Assembly: GCF_002865645.1 (NCBI RefSeq)
Contig: NW_020194624.1
Span: forward strand, 124,001-188,000
DNA length: 64,000 bases
Origin: Hyaloscypha bicolor E
Lineage: Eukaryota > Ascomycota > Leotiomycetes > Helotiales > Hyaloscyphaceae
Direction: 5' to 3'
Below are positions 22,441 through 33,404 of this stretch, one piece after another (position 1 is the first letter of the stretch; each line of letters starts with the position of its first letter). Under the pieces are notes generated by a model. That model made no database searches, was not told the origin of the DNA, and worked only from the letters and a program-made list of their open reading frames with translations. Position numbers and translations under genes: made by a program.

Positions 22441-22751
22441 AAACTACTTTCTAGTATTTACTATAATCTAATTAGAAGAACCTAAATAAGTATTAATCTA
22501 ATATTATTTTAGAGTATTTCAAGTATATAATATACTAATATTTTAAAGCTATTAGCCGGCTTAATATCGATTGCCTTTATTAATAATATAAAGTATAGGC
22601 TTACTAGAAATATAGAAAATATTAATAATAATAGAATAATTAAAGCTAATATTATTTCTTAGGTTAAACTTGAATTATTTTAGTAATTATCCGAATTTCT
22701 GGTATTACTTATAGTACTTTATAAAGTACTTAAGGGCTTCTATATTAATAT

Positions 22752-22933
22752 TATTATCACGAAACCGGGTCTCTGGGCTTGGAAAGCAAGGTAGAGTAGC
22801 TCTTAATCCGAGGATTCTAAACTAAGGAAGGAAGCTTATAAGTACGGGAGCTTAGTATTCTAAATACTACAGCCGCATGCGTTATCGCGGTCACGTGACG
22901 CTAAATTTACTAGTAAAGCGGCAGAGTATAATA
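22752..22933 (+). mobile_element. solo LTR, family E (copy 1)
   Basis: About 182 bp, from TATTATCACGAAACCGGG to CGGCAGAGTATAATA, much richer in GC than its surroundings. A reverse-complement copy occupies 44570-44740 and a related, longer one starts at 44830; all share GGGCTTGGAAAGCAAG followed by (A/G)TAGA. It carries a TCACGTGAC motif at 22891. It interrupts element B1. No body of the parent element is identified in the window. Confidence 0.65.
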
Positions 22934-25279
22934 ATTATAGCCTGCTTATTTTAGTATATTTCAGAGCTTACTAATAAATAAATAACCAAAATAGTAATAT
23001 AGATATTATAATTCGATTTCTATAAGAAAGCAGGAATTATAAGTAAAGAATTCAGAAATAAAGCTTTATAATATAGTATTTTAAAGCAGAAAAAAGTATC
23101 TAAAATATTATATTATAGATATAAAGTATCTAATAGAAATAATAAGATAATTAGTAAGATTATTAAAATAAACTCTTAGCTTATCTATATTAGCTAAGCT
23201 AAGTAGAAATAAAGTCTTTATAGATATAATATAGAATTATATTTGCCTAATTAGTATTCTTACTATTATAGACCTAATAAAGGATATAGATCTAATACTA
23301 AACTAGATATTAACTTGACCTTTAATAGTTTTATTAAGTTAAATACTATTATTAGTATACTATAAAGCTTGGAATTAGTTAGAACTAGTAATTAAGAATC
23401 TAAAGGCTTTAGTATTAATTATAATTCTATAAAAGTAATAAGTATTATATCTTAATATACTATTAATTATAAATATCTAAATATTCTCTATTTATTTAAT
23501 AAATTCTAAGATATAGTTTTTGCCTATTATCTAGTATATAAGAGAAAGAAAAGTGAGATTATCTATAAAGGTATTAGTTATAGAAATAATAAAAGCAAGA
23601 GTAGTAAAAGTAGCTAAAAAGCTTTTAATAGAAATAAAATAGAAATCTAAATAATATTTCTCTATTTTATTTGTTTTTACTAGTAGAATTTCAAAAATAT
23701 TACTTACTAGTTTATTCTTATTATTCTTATTATTTTCTTTTCTTTTAAATTTAATAATATACTATATATAAATATTACTAAAGTATTTATTAAAGTTATA
23801 AGTATTTCGGGATCTAAATTAGTAAATGTTTCTATTCTTAAATCAGGCCTTTTTAGTCTCTTATTTCTTTAGTATATATTTCTATAAATAGTATTCGGGT
23901 CTTATATATAAAATATAACTTCGGAGTATAATTATTATAATTATAGAACTTGAAATAGTTATTACAAGTTCTAAAATTATAGCTAGATTTGTATTAATAA
24001 TTTCCAGACAAATAATAGCTTAGAAGATTTTAAGAATAGTATTATTAATTAGTAAAATAGATTTCGGTATTAATTTATTACTTTTTCTTATAAGTAGTAA
24101 TAGATAATTAGAGCTTATTAATAAGCTAATCGAGTTTATTAGAAGAGTCCGAAACTATATATTAGTATACTAGTAAGCCTTAATAGAAAGTAATAATTTT
24201 ATTATATAGGAATTTAATATTTTATAAAGCAGGAATAAAGCTATATTATAATTTATATAGGTTATTAATTAGTATTTAAATAAGCTTAAATATTGTCTTT
24301 TTAGAGTCTTTTATTATTATAGTTACTAAGGTAATAATATTTCATTTATCTAAATTTTAATAGTAGAAACCGGGGCTTTTAAAAAGCTATAGATATTTAT
24401 ATAGACCTCTTTATATATATGGCTCGAAAGCTAGTTATTATAGAAATAATCTTATACTAGTTCCTTTAATATAATAAGAAAAGCTCTTACTAGTACCTTT
24501 TCTAAAAGCTTTATATATTAGTAATTATTTAGGAAAATAGTAAATTTATAATTAAAACTACTATTAGTTCTATTATATTTCTATACTTCGAAATATATTT
24601 TCGCTACTTCCCTAATAAGCTTCCTAGTAGAAATAGTAGATACTAATTAATAATAGTTCGACTTTGGTAATAATACTAGTAATAATAAAAATAGAAATAA
24701 TAAATAGATAGCTTGATTTCTTAACTAAAAGTATCTAGTTTCTTTATATCTAGTTTTATCTAGAATAAGATAAATTAATATAATAGGTCTCTAAAAAAGA
24801 TCTATTCTAATTAGACTATTATTAATAATATTAGCTTTATTTCATATATTTTTTATTTTCTCTCAAATAAGATTAATAAAGAATTATATAATAATAAGGT
24901 TTCTATAATTCTATTTAATATAGATACTATTATACTAAAGTTAAACTCGAAGATTTTATATAAGTATATAGTTAATTAGTTTATATACTATAGTATTAAA
25001 GTTTTTAAAGTTATTCTAAAATAGATCCTATAAATTATTATTATTCTTCTTATATAAGATATACTAATATATCTTAGTAAATAAATATTTCTGAAAATTA
25101 GCCTTTATTATAATTACTAGATTAATACTATTCTCCTATTTCTTAATTAGCTTCTTTTTCTTATTAGTATCTATACTAAACCGAATTCAGGTTCTTTCTA
25201 ATATATATATATATGATTTATAATAGAAGGGATTTAAAAGTAAAATAGTTTATAATATGTTTATAGAAAGAGTTTAGTA

Positions 25280-25450
25280 ATAAAAGTATCTAGATATCTG
25301 GTTTAGATACTAGATACCTAGTTTAGATACTAGATATCTAGTTTAGTTACCTAATTAAAATACTAGATATCTAGTTCAAATACTAGATATCTAGTTCAAA
25401 TACTAGATATCTAGTTCAAATACTAGATATCTAGTTAAGATATTAGATAT
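25280..25450. repeat. tandem repeat TACTAGATATCTAGTTCAAA
   Basis: Roughly eight copies of a 20-bp unit, the last four nearly perfect, with an embedded palindrome CTAGATATCTAG. It lies in the 5' (right-hand) part of B1. Confidence 0.85.
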
Positions 25451-26232
25451 CCTAAATATCTAGAGATATTAAGAAAATTAAAGTAAATATTTTGCCTTTA
25501 AATATTTTATTTATAATAAGAAATTTAGAAAGTGAAATATTATAATTCCGGAAGGATCTAAAGCTCAAAGAACTCGATTTAATAATAAAATCGAAGTAGT
25601 AGTTAAAGAGCTTTAAGGATATATATAAGATATATATTTTAGAAAAAGAGTCTTATAAATACAGGTATTATATAAGTAGAAAAAATAATTTCTAAAAAGA
25701 TAATCTTAAAGCCAAAAGAAGTTGGTTTTAAAAAATAATAGAAGTTAAATAATTAATTAATTAAATAGCTAATTACTTATTAATTAGTAAGAGCTAGATA
25801 TCTTTTTTATAAGCTATTAAATACTTTTATAAAGTTAATAAGTAGTTCTTTTCTTTAATATAAAATAGACTAGATTTATTTTAGGCTACCAAATATTTTT
25901 AGAACTAATCTAAAATCTTCTCTAATTTATATATATAAACTAATTAGTATTAGTTTACTAGTAATATATAGTATTATTATATAAGTATAGAAATATTAGT
26001 TATATTAGTTAGTAAAGTTATTATTCTTTAGAAATAGAAATTATAGTATTATAGTATTAATATATAATTCCTAAATCTGCTAAGCCTAAAGGGGTCTAGT
26101 TTACTAATCGAGTTACTTATAGGATATAAAATTATATATTTATATCTTATATCCTATATTTTATTACTTATATCTCGTATCCCGTATCTCGTAACTATAT
26201 ATATAATTCCTAAAGAAATAGCTATACTAATA

Positions 26233-27135
26233 ATTAGTAATAAGCTAATAAGTATTAAGGAAAGAATTTATTTTAATAAATAAAGAAATAAAAGAAAAGC
26301 AAGAAATAAGAAGAAGCTAAATATAATATTATAGTTAAAAGAAAAGAAAGTTAGTTAATTAAAAAGAAAAGGCCTTTTTATAATACTTTTTTTCTAAATA
26401 GTAATTATAAATTTAGAACTAGCTATATATTAGAAATATTCAGAAAATTTCAAAGAAAAAATTCACGAATAAATTAAAAAATCAAATTAACTTTTCTAAG
26501 TTCTTGAATTTATAAAATAATAATTATTTATAAATAGAAGCTAAAATAGAATTTATAAACTAATTAAGAGATTAAATAAATTTTATATCTAATAATATAT
26601 ATTATACTTATATTATTTTTATAAGAAGAAATTATTAAAAGCAATTTATAAATTAGCTAAATAGAATTAGGAAACTATATTTTTAAATTTATTATCTAGT
26701 ATAATAATAAAGCAAATATAAAGAGTTTTTAAAAAAATTAAGAGCCAAGAAAGTTTCTAGAAATATATATAAAGCTATTTATAGTTTTCTAAGGCTTTTT
26801 AGAAATAAGAACCCAGAAAAAGAATTAATATAATATATATATAATAGTATATAAATAAATATTAGATATTATAAATCTAATTTCCTATTTTAGATAAAGT
26901 TTATAATCGAAATTATATAAATTATATAAAATTATATTTCCTAATTAAATAAAAAGCTTTATATATTTAATTAAATATTAAAAAATATATAGAAAGATAT
27001 TTCTAGCTTTAGAAAGAGATATTAATTAGTTTTTTATTAAAATTAATTCTTGGAATTAGTTATATTTATAAGTATTATTTTATAGCTTATTTATCTTAAT
27101 TACTTATATATTACTTTATTATTATATATCTTATA
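26233..27135 (+). mobile_element. chromovirus copy A3, 3' end with 3' LTR
   Basis: Collinear with 42640-43635 of A1. The 3' LTR occupies 26829-27135 (307 bp), starting TATAATATATATATAATAG and ending ATATCTTATA, the same boundaries as in A1 but shorter because one internal 18-bp unit is missing. Nearly all C and G of the A1 5' LTR are T and A here. Confidence 0.75.
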
Positions 27136-28239
27136 ATATTACTTTTAATAGCTTCTAGTAATTATTACTTTAATAATAGAAAAATATTAGCTTAGTAAAT
27201 TAGAAAACTATTTAATTACTATTAATAGTAATATAGTATTCTATAAGAAACTAGAAATAATAAAAATATTTTTTTTAGTCTATTATATTTAGTTAATTAA
27301 TTAAAAGCTTAAAATAATATTACTAAATAATTTCTTAAATACTATTAATTAAAAAAATTTATTTTAATTATTATTAATAATAGAAAAGCCTATTACTTAT
27401 AATATAACTTATTTATAGCTTTCTAGATTCGGCTTTTATTATTATAAGACTAAAAAGAGCTTTATATAAATAAATATAAATAATCTAATATAATTTAATA
27501 TTATTAAAAGATATTTTTACTATTAATAAAAAAGTTTTTATTATATATAATTTAATATAAGGAAAATAAAGCTAATATATAATATATAATTTAACTTTTA
27601 TTTCTAATTAAAATTAAGATATATATAATATATTTTTATAATAAGAGTTATTTCTATAAATATAACTATAAAAAAAAGCTTCTGGCTAGTAAATAGTTAG
27701 TAAAAAATACCTAGAAAGAATAAAAAGAAGCTAATTTATAATTCTGAATTTATAGGCCCTAAAGAATATATTAGAATATTAAATAATAAAGGTATTTTTA
27801 TTTTAAATAATTCTAATTTAAATATTTATATAATTATATATCTAGGTTCAAATAAAGACTTCTAGTAAAATATAAAACAGCTACTAATATAGATTACTAG
27901 AATACTTAATATATTCGAATAGAAATATTTAAACTATATAGCTATTCTAATATTTAATTCGTTTTTTATATATATTTTATATAATAAAAATATATTAAAT
28001 GCCTTTAATATAAATAAGATATTAAAAGAAATTAAAAAGAGTAATATTAAGGCCTATAAAAGAGATATATACTTTTTATTAAAATATATAATTCCGGGAT
28101 TATAGGGTATTATTTAAGTTCTTTAATAACTTAATTTAAATAGAAAAAGAAAGCTTAAAGGCATAAAACAGATTTTTATTAAATAAAGTTATAATATATC
28201 TGGCTTAAGATTTAAGTATTTAAAAAATACTAAATATAT
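27136..28239. other. RIP-degraded sequence, element not identified
   Basis: Very AT-rich, stop codons in all frames, no terminal repeats recognised. Probably retroelement-derived and continuous with 28462-29100 on the other side of the solo LTR. Confidence 0.3.
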
Positions 28240-28461
28240 TATAATAGGGATTTTATTTCCTAGTTATATGGTTCTATTATATAACCTCCGGATATCTATA
28301 TAGTCCGTAATTCGCTTATATTACTCCTCTCTTCTTTTTAGTTCTTAGAAATCAACTAACCTTTACTCTCTAATTTCACGTCTCACTCGTATACTATAAT
28401 CCCATATTATAGAAGCCCATTTTATACTCTATATTATTCTGTATTTTATATCCCTATTATA
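28240..28461 (-). mobile_element. solo LTR, family D (copy 2, inverted)
   Basis: About 222 bp; the reverse complement begins TATAATAGGGATATAAAA and ends AAAATCCCTATTATA, matching copy 1 (18094-18322), including GACGTGAAATTA-type and ATATCCGGAGGTTA blocks. This copy is slightly less mutated (TGAGACGTGAAATTAGAGAG). Confidence 0.65.
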
Positions 28462-29100
28462 ATATTATATTTCTTAAATACTCTCTTATTATTAAATAGA
28501 TATCATATTTAGCTTATATACTATTAAATTACTAAGACTTTATTAAAGAGAAATCTCAAGTTAAAAACCTTATTATAGATTAGAAATATAAGGCTATATT
28601 TTTATTAAAGTTCTATTATAAAATTAATTTAATTAAGATATACTAGAGATATAGCAAAACTTAATATTATTAAGTAAAGAAGACTAGCTTTCTAGATACT
28701 AAGATTAAGGTAATAGAGGCACTTAAAGCTTATTTAATTAAGATTATATAGAGATTTTATAACTATATATTTTATTAGATAGATATATATTAGAAGAAAT
28801 TAAGTATTAAACAAGCTACTTGGTATTTATAAAAGCAAAAACGCTATAGAACAATATCTAAAAAGGTAATAAATAAATGAAATAATATATAAAAGTAAGA
28901 AAAAGAAGATAGCTAAGTAATAAACAAGGTTTATAGATTTAATTTAGCTAAAAGTTAGCTTGAAACCCATATAATTAGAGCCCTACTATATATATAATAT
29001 ATATAGTACCAGAAAAAGCTATATTTAATATCTAGAAAGGTTTATTTAAGCTTATAGGGCTTAATTATTATTATTATATTAATAATAAGGCTGGTGAGAT
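28462..29100. other. RIP-degraded sequence, element not identified
   Basis: Continuation of the AT-rich block. A plus-strand stretch near 28850-29060 reads like a degraded polyprotein (AIEQYLKR, VYRFNLAKS) but cannot be assigned. Confidence 0.3.
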
Positions 29101-29707
29101 GCCGCGATCTCCTTCTGAAGTCCGGGCTCACGTGACCTTAGCGAGCAAATATATTGGCGTTTTATATAAGGAAAAATCAAAAAAGTAAAAAGGGTCCGTA
29201 TACTTTGAACCTCGATTATTAATGAACTACAAATAGTATTAAAAATCAAATTAATAGGTGTTTTTCACCTAGTTCTACTCTATAATCGCATTACTTAGTA
29301 TTAATTAATTGGGGTTGTAATTAAAAAGTTATTATGGGCGTAAAAGAGCGACCGTTTTGTCGCTTTTGGATCGGACCGACTGTAGCCTGCGAGCAGTGCA
29401 GGGAATTTTTGCTACTCGAAAACGGGAATTCTATACGATCCGAGAATTGGCGAGTCCTCTTGTTCAATTGTAAAGATGGGGTCAAGGATTGCCTCAAGCT
29501 GCCCTCCTATGACCTTACGGGAGCGCGGAGTCCTATAGCTTGGATTCTTAATCCCACCTATGTCATGTTCCATAAATAAATCGGGCCAGCTACCCACATG
29601 CGAAAAAGTAGAGTTCGCAGGTCCCCTACGACCTATAAATCTGACATCTCTCCCTCCCCTCCCTGTCCTTCACCTTTATTATCCAATAATCGTGCCTTCA
29701 AGCCATA
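29101..29707. other. transition from AT-rich block to island
   Basis: Base composition becomes mixed. A GC-rich strip at about 29098-29160 contains TCACGTGACC at 29128. An 81-codon plus-strand frame at 29334-29579 (CRFWIGPTVACEQCREFLLL) is open but has no recognisable domain; it could be an upstream exon of the degraded ORF that follows. Confidence 0.35.
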
Positions 29708-30634
29708 ATGGAGATCCTGCCCCATCTGCAAGAAAGAACTAATAATCTACTTCTAGAGCTCGAATCCGAGCTAGGTAAAGATGCCGCGAATTAATTTATT
29801 TTTATATACTCTGTAATATATTATGGAGATAATGGCCTTTCTGGCATTAATCCCCAAGTAATTATGGGTCCCGGTAGCCCTAATAGAGATAACTCTTGGA
29901 AGTATGCCTTTATACAGAATAGTAACTATAGCCCAGGAAATATATCGATATCGTTGAACCATAATCTGGATAAGATCTTAGACCTGTCTCTGGACTCAAC
30001 GGGAAGCGTCAGTTACGGGTCTAGCCCTCCTTTGGATAACTAGGGTTCCTACTCTAAAGCTGACCCGGACATCCCCATATGCCAGCGCTATAACTGCAAG
30101 AAGTGTGAGAAGCTCCAGAAGCGTGCCAAACGAAAGAGAGGCAAGCATGCCTCCTTAGAGACAGTTACTAGGCTATTTCCCCGGCCGGACCTTATTAATA
30201 TACTTGACAAGTATTGGGAAATATTAAAAGTCCATGGCCTCTTTGCAGATTAATTGCACGAGCCTTTCCAGTAGTCCAATGCAATTAATAGCCCGGTCTA
30301 TATATAGTTTCGCGAGTATTATTTAATCTTGCGAAAGTTGGAAACGGATAATAACTTCTAGCAGTGGCATCGGTTTATAGCAGAATACCGAACCCTCGAA
30401 GGCTATAATAAGTTTCACCGTCAAGTAACCAAGCAGAGGATTAACGGCACGCAGGCTCGCGGAAGTAGTGAGAATAATAATAACAAAGCCCACAAAGAAT
30501 ACGTGAAATACATGTTTCCAGACGGTTATCTAGAGACTCTGTTAGCAGCCCCGGCGGCGCTCAAAAAGGACCCTGCGAAGCGAAAATCCTTGCAGACCGA
30601 GCGTGACCCCTGTCACTCTAATAAAAAAAATTAA
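29708..30634 (+). pseudogene. 308-codon ORF interrupted only by six TAA/TAG codons
   Basis: From ATG 29708 a single frame runs without any shift to TAA 30632. It has internal stops TAA near 29792, TAG near 30041, TAA near 30251, TAG near 30275, TAG near 30305 and TAG near 30359, and no TGA. Between them the protein is well behaved: MEILPHLQERTNNLLLELES, ICQRYNCKKCEKLQKRAKRK, LETVTRLFPRPDLINILDKY, FHRQVTKQRINGTQARGSSE, YVKYMFPDGYLETLL. Each stop sits where CAA/CAG would fit, so CpA-to-TpA change (RIP or deamination) is the simple explanation. The C-x2-C and basic cluster could bind nucleic acid, but I do not recognise the family. Confidence 0.6.
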
Positions 30635-31205
30635 TACCTTAACGCAGAACAATTTTCCTGTATTCCTGGTGGGTTTATTTGATCTGATGCTTCTTTGATC
30701 TCATTTAGGCAAAGTAGCTTCATTTTATCCTATATATTAGTTAATTGGCTGCAGTTTGAATGTATTCTATATCTAGCTGGTTTTTTAACTCCTTTTTTTC
30801 TATGCTACTGAAATATATCTCAATAGCATTTTTATAACTATAGATATATAAATAGTTATTAATTAATTTATCCAAAGCGTGTTGAAGCTATGTAAAGTTT
30901 ACTGGGATAGGTCCGCTGAGCATCTGATTCGGCTTTCCAGATTTCCGACAAATTAGCCTCAGCCACGGTTCGCCACAGTCAGCCACAATTCAGCGCCACA
31001 CCCCATCTTCCAGCTGACCACCCAGTTTCAGCTGACAGCCAATTTTGATGAAGCCGTTTAAGGCTGACATCCAATTCAAGCTGACCAGCTGCCTTCAATG
31101 CCACTAAGATTAATGATCGAAGGGAGAGAGGATATCTGGACACAAAAAATACCGTCCCCACCCGAACACCCCACCCTTTCGCTTAGTGCACAAATGTTTG
31201 CACTA
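30635..31205. other. intergenic with degenerate CAGCTGAC repeats
   Basis: No gene. Between about 30955 and 31100 the motifs CAGCCAC and CAGCTGAC/GGCTGACA recur at irregular 15-25 bp steps, a degenerate minisatellite. Upstream is mixed AT-rich sequence. Confidence 0.45.
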
Positions 31206-31575
31206 CTCGTTCGGCCGGGCTCACCTGGTCCTCGCTTAGCACGCTTACCAGGTGAGGGAGGGCAATACCGAAAAACCAGCAATACGCAAATGTAAAACCC
31301 TACCAAAAATCAATTATTCGCACATGATTTTGGGAGCAACCGTACGTAATTAATAACTCGTTAAGAAGTAGAAATAGTTTCTTAATACTAAAACTTCTCC
31401 CCTCTAAAATTTAGAGCCAAAAATCCGTAGTTGTGGGGGGTGTCAAATTTCCCCATACAAATTTTTGCGGTGATTTGCGTATTGCTGGTTTTTGCGTATT
31501 GCTGGTTTTTGCGTATTGCCCTCTCTCACCTGGTAAGCGTGCTAAGCGAGAACCAGGTGAGCCCGGCCGAACGAG
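31206..31575. mobile_element. 370-bp Tc1/mariner-type MITE with long TIRs
   Basis: Flanked by TA at 31204-31205 and 31576-31577. Both ends read CTCGTTCGGCCGGGCTCACC inward and remain near-identical for about 90 bp, through GCTTAGCACGCTTACCAGGT to a GCAATACGCAAA repeat present twice on one side and three times on the other. No ORF. A TA duplication with long TIRs fits a mariner-type non-autonomous element. Its right end is 26 bp from the stop codon of the surface-protein gene. Confidence 0.85.
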
Positions 31576-31601
31576 TAGAAACAATCAAAATTTCCAACTT
31601 C

Positions 31602-32591
31602 TCACGCTAGCTCCTGTATAGGCCGTTCTGTATTCAGTTCTGCTCTCTTTGCTTCGGGTACTGCTCCGAGCTCTGCTGGCGCTGTCTTTCGATTATAGCT
31701 TGGCGGCTGCATCGAGCTTCTCTTTCGTCTCCTATAAAGAACAAATACTCCTACCAGCACCGCGATCCCTATAATGGCAGCGCCGACCCCGATCCCCGCT
31801 TTCGCCCCCGTGCTCAAGCCACTCGATGGCTGAGGAGAACCAGTACCAGTTTGTGAGGGTGATCCTGACGGTGTTGTGGCAGAAGATGATGATATGGATG
31901 TCGTAGTTACAGAGGAGGTGGAGGAGGGAATGGAAGTCCCAGCTGTGCTTCCAACGGAGAAAGTCGTGGATAGGGCAGTGGGGGCGGGGTCGGAGAAGAT
32001 TATAGTAGTGGGATCGTTGCAATTAACAGTCGTATTATCTGATTCTGTACCACAGCAGGACCAAAGCTTCGTTCCGTTATTGTATACGATATCAGCTCGA
32101 GGAACGCTTCCTGTTGCGGATTAGATATGTACTGGCAAAGAAGTGGAGAAGGAGCAAAAGCGCACGGCAGTATGGATTACAGGATTGGTCGTCGTAGGTT
32201 AGGTCAGTGCAGCCACCGGTATAATCTATTGCCGACGTTAGGGTACCAATACCAGTGAGCGCACTTTCATTGTCTAGAATATCTACTTACAACCTGAAAA
32301 GCCAGAATTCGGAGTGCCTGGATTCAGGCAAATACTATCTGCCAGACAGAAACTCCCCGCATTGCAACACGGCACGTTGGGCTGTATTCACTAATGTTAC
32401 TACACCAACACTTTGTATTCTGCAAATAGGAATTGACATACCGAATCTGCAGTCACAACGCCGCAGGGGATAGCTCCAACGTTTTCCGTAATCCGCCCAT
32501 CTGACATCCGGAAACAATTAGTATTGAGTGTAGCCCGCGCAATATGCGCCAGCAGGACCGCAACACTAAGGTATGCTTTGGAGTGCAACAT
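31602..32591 (-). CDS. Cys-rich single-pass cell-surface protein, four exons
   Basis: Exons (minus strand) 32591-32442, 32381-32291, 32225-32166 and 32110-31602, with introns of 60, 65 and 55 nt (GTATGT, GTAAGT, GTGCGC donors; CTAAC/CTAAT branches in the last two), give 269 residues in one frame; an ATG at 32612 would add seven. A signal peptide (AYLSVAVLLAHIARA) is followed by a Cys-rich ectodomain (CFRMSDGR, IPC, VPCCNAGSFCLADSICLNPG, GGCTDLTYDD, SCNPYC, LWSCCGTESD), a Ser/Thr-rich stalk, a membrane helix (AGIGVGAAIIGIAVLVGVFV, residues about 202-221) stopped by YRRRKR, and a cytoplasmic tail. The layout resembles Wsc/Mid2-like fungal wall sensors, but the cysteine pattern belongs to a common uncharacterised fungal family; a sensor role is inference. 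It is intact although surrounded by degraded repeats. Confidence 0.8.
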
Positions 32592-32738
32592 AGTGCGCAC
32601 AAGACAAGACAATCTCGAGATGCTGAGAAAGAAAAGATGCGATCGTGCTGACTGCTACAGTTCTGGAGAGTGTGACAAGATTGATTTGCACTCCAGCTCA
32701 GCCTGAGCATGCTGACGTGAGGTGGCACAGCCTCTTTA

Positions 32739-32882
32739 TCTGTTGCGCTGCACTTCGTGCTCAATTGTACGCGCAAAATCATAGCAAATCAGAAAGCCCA
32801 AATCTGAATTTTGCCTCTCTGATTTGCTGGATTTGCTCGCGGAGAAGTGCACGGTCCAGTGCACAGGCCGCAGCGCAACGGA
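32739..32882. mobile_element. 144-bp TA-flanked MITE
   Basis: Ends TCTGTTGCGCTGC and GCAGCGCAACGGA form a 13-bp imperfect TIR, bordered by TA at 32737-32738 and 32883-32884. Inside, CATAGCAAATCAGAAAGC and TCTCTGATTTGCTGGATTTG form further inverted pairing. No ORF. It splits the tail of the decayed minus-strand gene and is about 130 bp upstream of the surface-protein gene's start. Confidence 0.65.
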
Positions 32883-33111
32883 TACAAGTAGGCCTTCATA
32901 ACACCAATGCATATCCTCTACGAAGATTGCGGCATAAAGTGACGGGATTACAGGTGCATGCATAAATATAGGGCCACTAATAGAGCCTGTAGTGTCTCAC
33001 CGAGCCCTGTAAGCCCTATAATTAGTCTGAATCAGAGGCGTAAGGCCCCTGAAGCCCACTGAAACCATATATAGCCCGATTAGGAGGCTACATTAAGCCA
33101 CAGGCTTTCTA

Positions 33112-33269
33112 TCCCTTCGTCCGGTGAGACATAGTCCACGCTAGTAAGGGGGCCTGGCTTAGGGCGAAAAGGTGATAGATGACTAATAACTTTTTAAGCA
33201 AAGGTATGACTTTACAGTCTAAGCCAGGCCCCCTTGCTAGCGTGGACTATGTCTCACCGGACGAAGGGA
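33112..33269. mobile_element. 158-bp MITE nested in the Tc1/mariner element
   Basis: TA at 33110-33111 and 33270-33271. Arms start TCCCTTCGTCCGGTGAGACA and stay nearly identical for about 50 bp, to GGGGGCCTGGCTTA, separated by a 58-bp loop. It is a near-perfect foldback with TA target duplication, so a mariner-type MITE that inserted after its host. Confidence 0.9.
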
Positions 33270-33404
33270 TAGGCCCTTAGCCCCTGTGTTTTTAGGCCTG
33301 CGTCCGCAATCGGTAGCGGGGTAAAGTAAGCTTTACCCCCCCCTTGGGCTCCCTACCACTCACTCTCTTCTTTACTCTCACTTCCCATATAAAAGCTAGT
33401 ACTT

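Larger units (their letters stand above)
19831..26232 (-). mobile_element. copia-like retrotransposon B1, minus strand, RIP-degraded
   Basis: The left end (19831 to about 20315) matches 48127-48490 and is taken as the 3' LTR; the right end (about 26050-26232) matches 47920-48126, which in copy B2 lies directly inside the 5' LTR. On the minus strand, integrase-type residues EAYNFIRIIEYYYSLI, YFIIIAEINKINKNTIF and IAFKAINNSIKPDSIILTFL are readable at 22440-22200, followed downstream (about 21540) by a basic helix KESLRN, in the order integrase before RT expected of Ty1/copia elements. A solo LTR (E1) is inserted at 22752. The 5' LTR is missing. Every frame is broken by TAA/TAG. Confidence 0.55.

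Noticed and set aside
29708..30634. Alternative genetic code (TAA/TAG as Gln)
   Set aside because: Intact genes in the window use TAG, TAA and TGA as terminators and the same stop pattern appears in all RIP-mutated retroelements, so C-to-T mutation is favoured.
31098..31621. Frames of 60-76 codons in both strands near the 370-bp MITE
   Set aside because: They read through the inverted arms and mirror each other; not genes.
32645..32965. 106- and 75-codon frames around 32645-32965
   Set aside because: They run through the TIRs of the TA-flanked MITE and the Tc1 end, so they are composites of transposon and decayed gene sequence.
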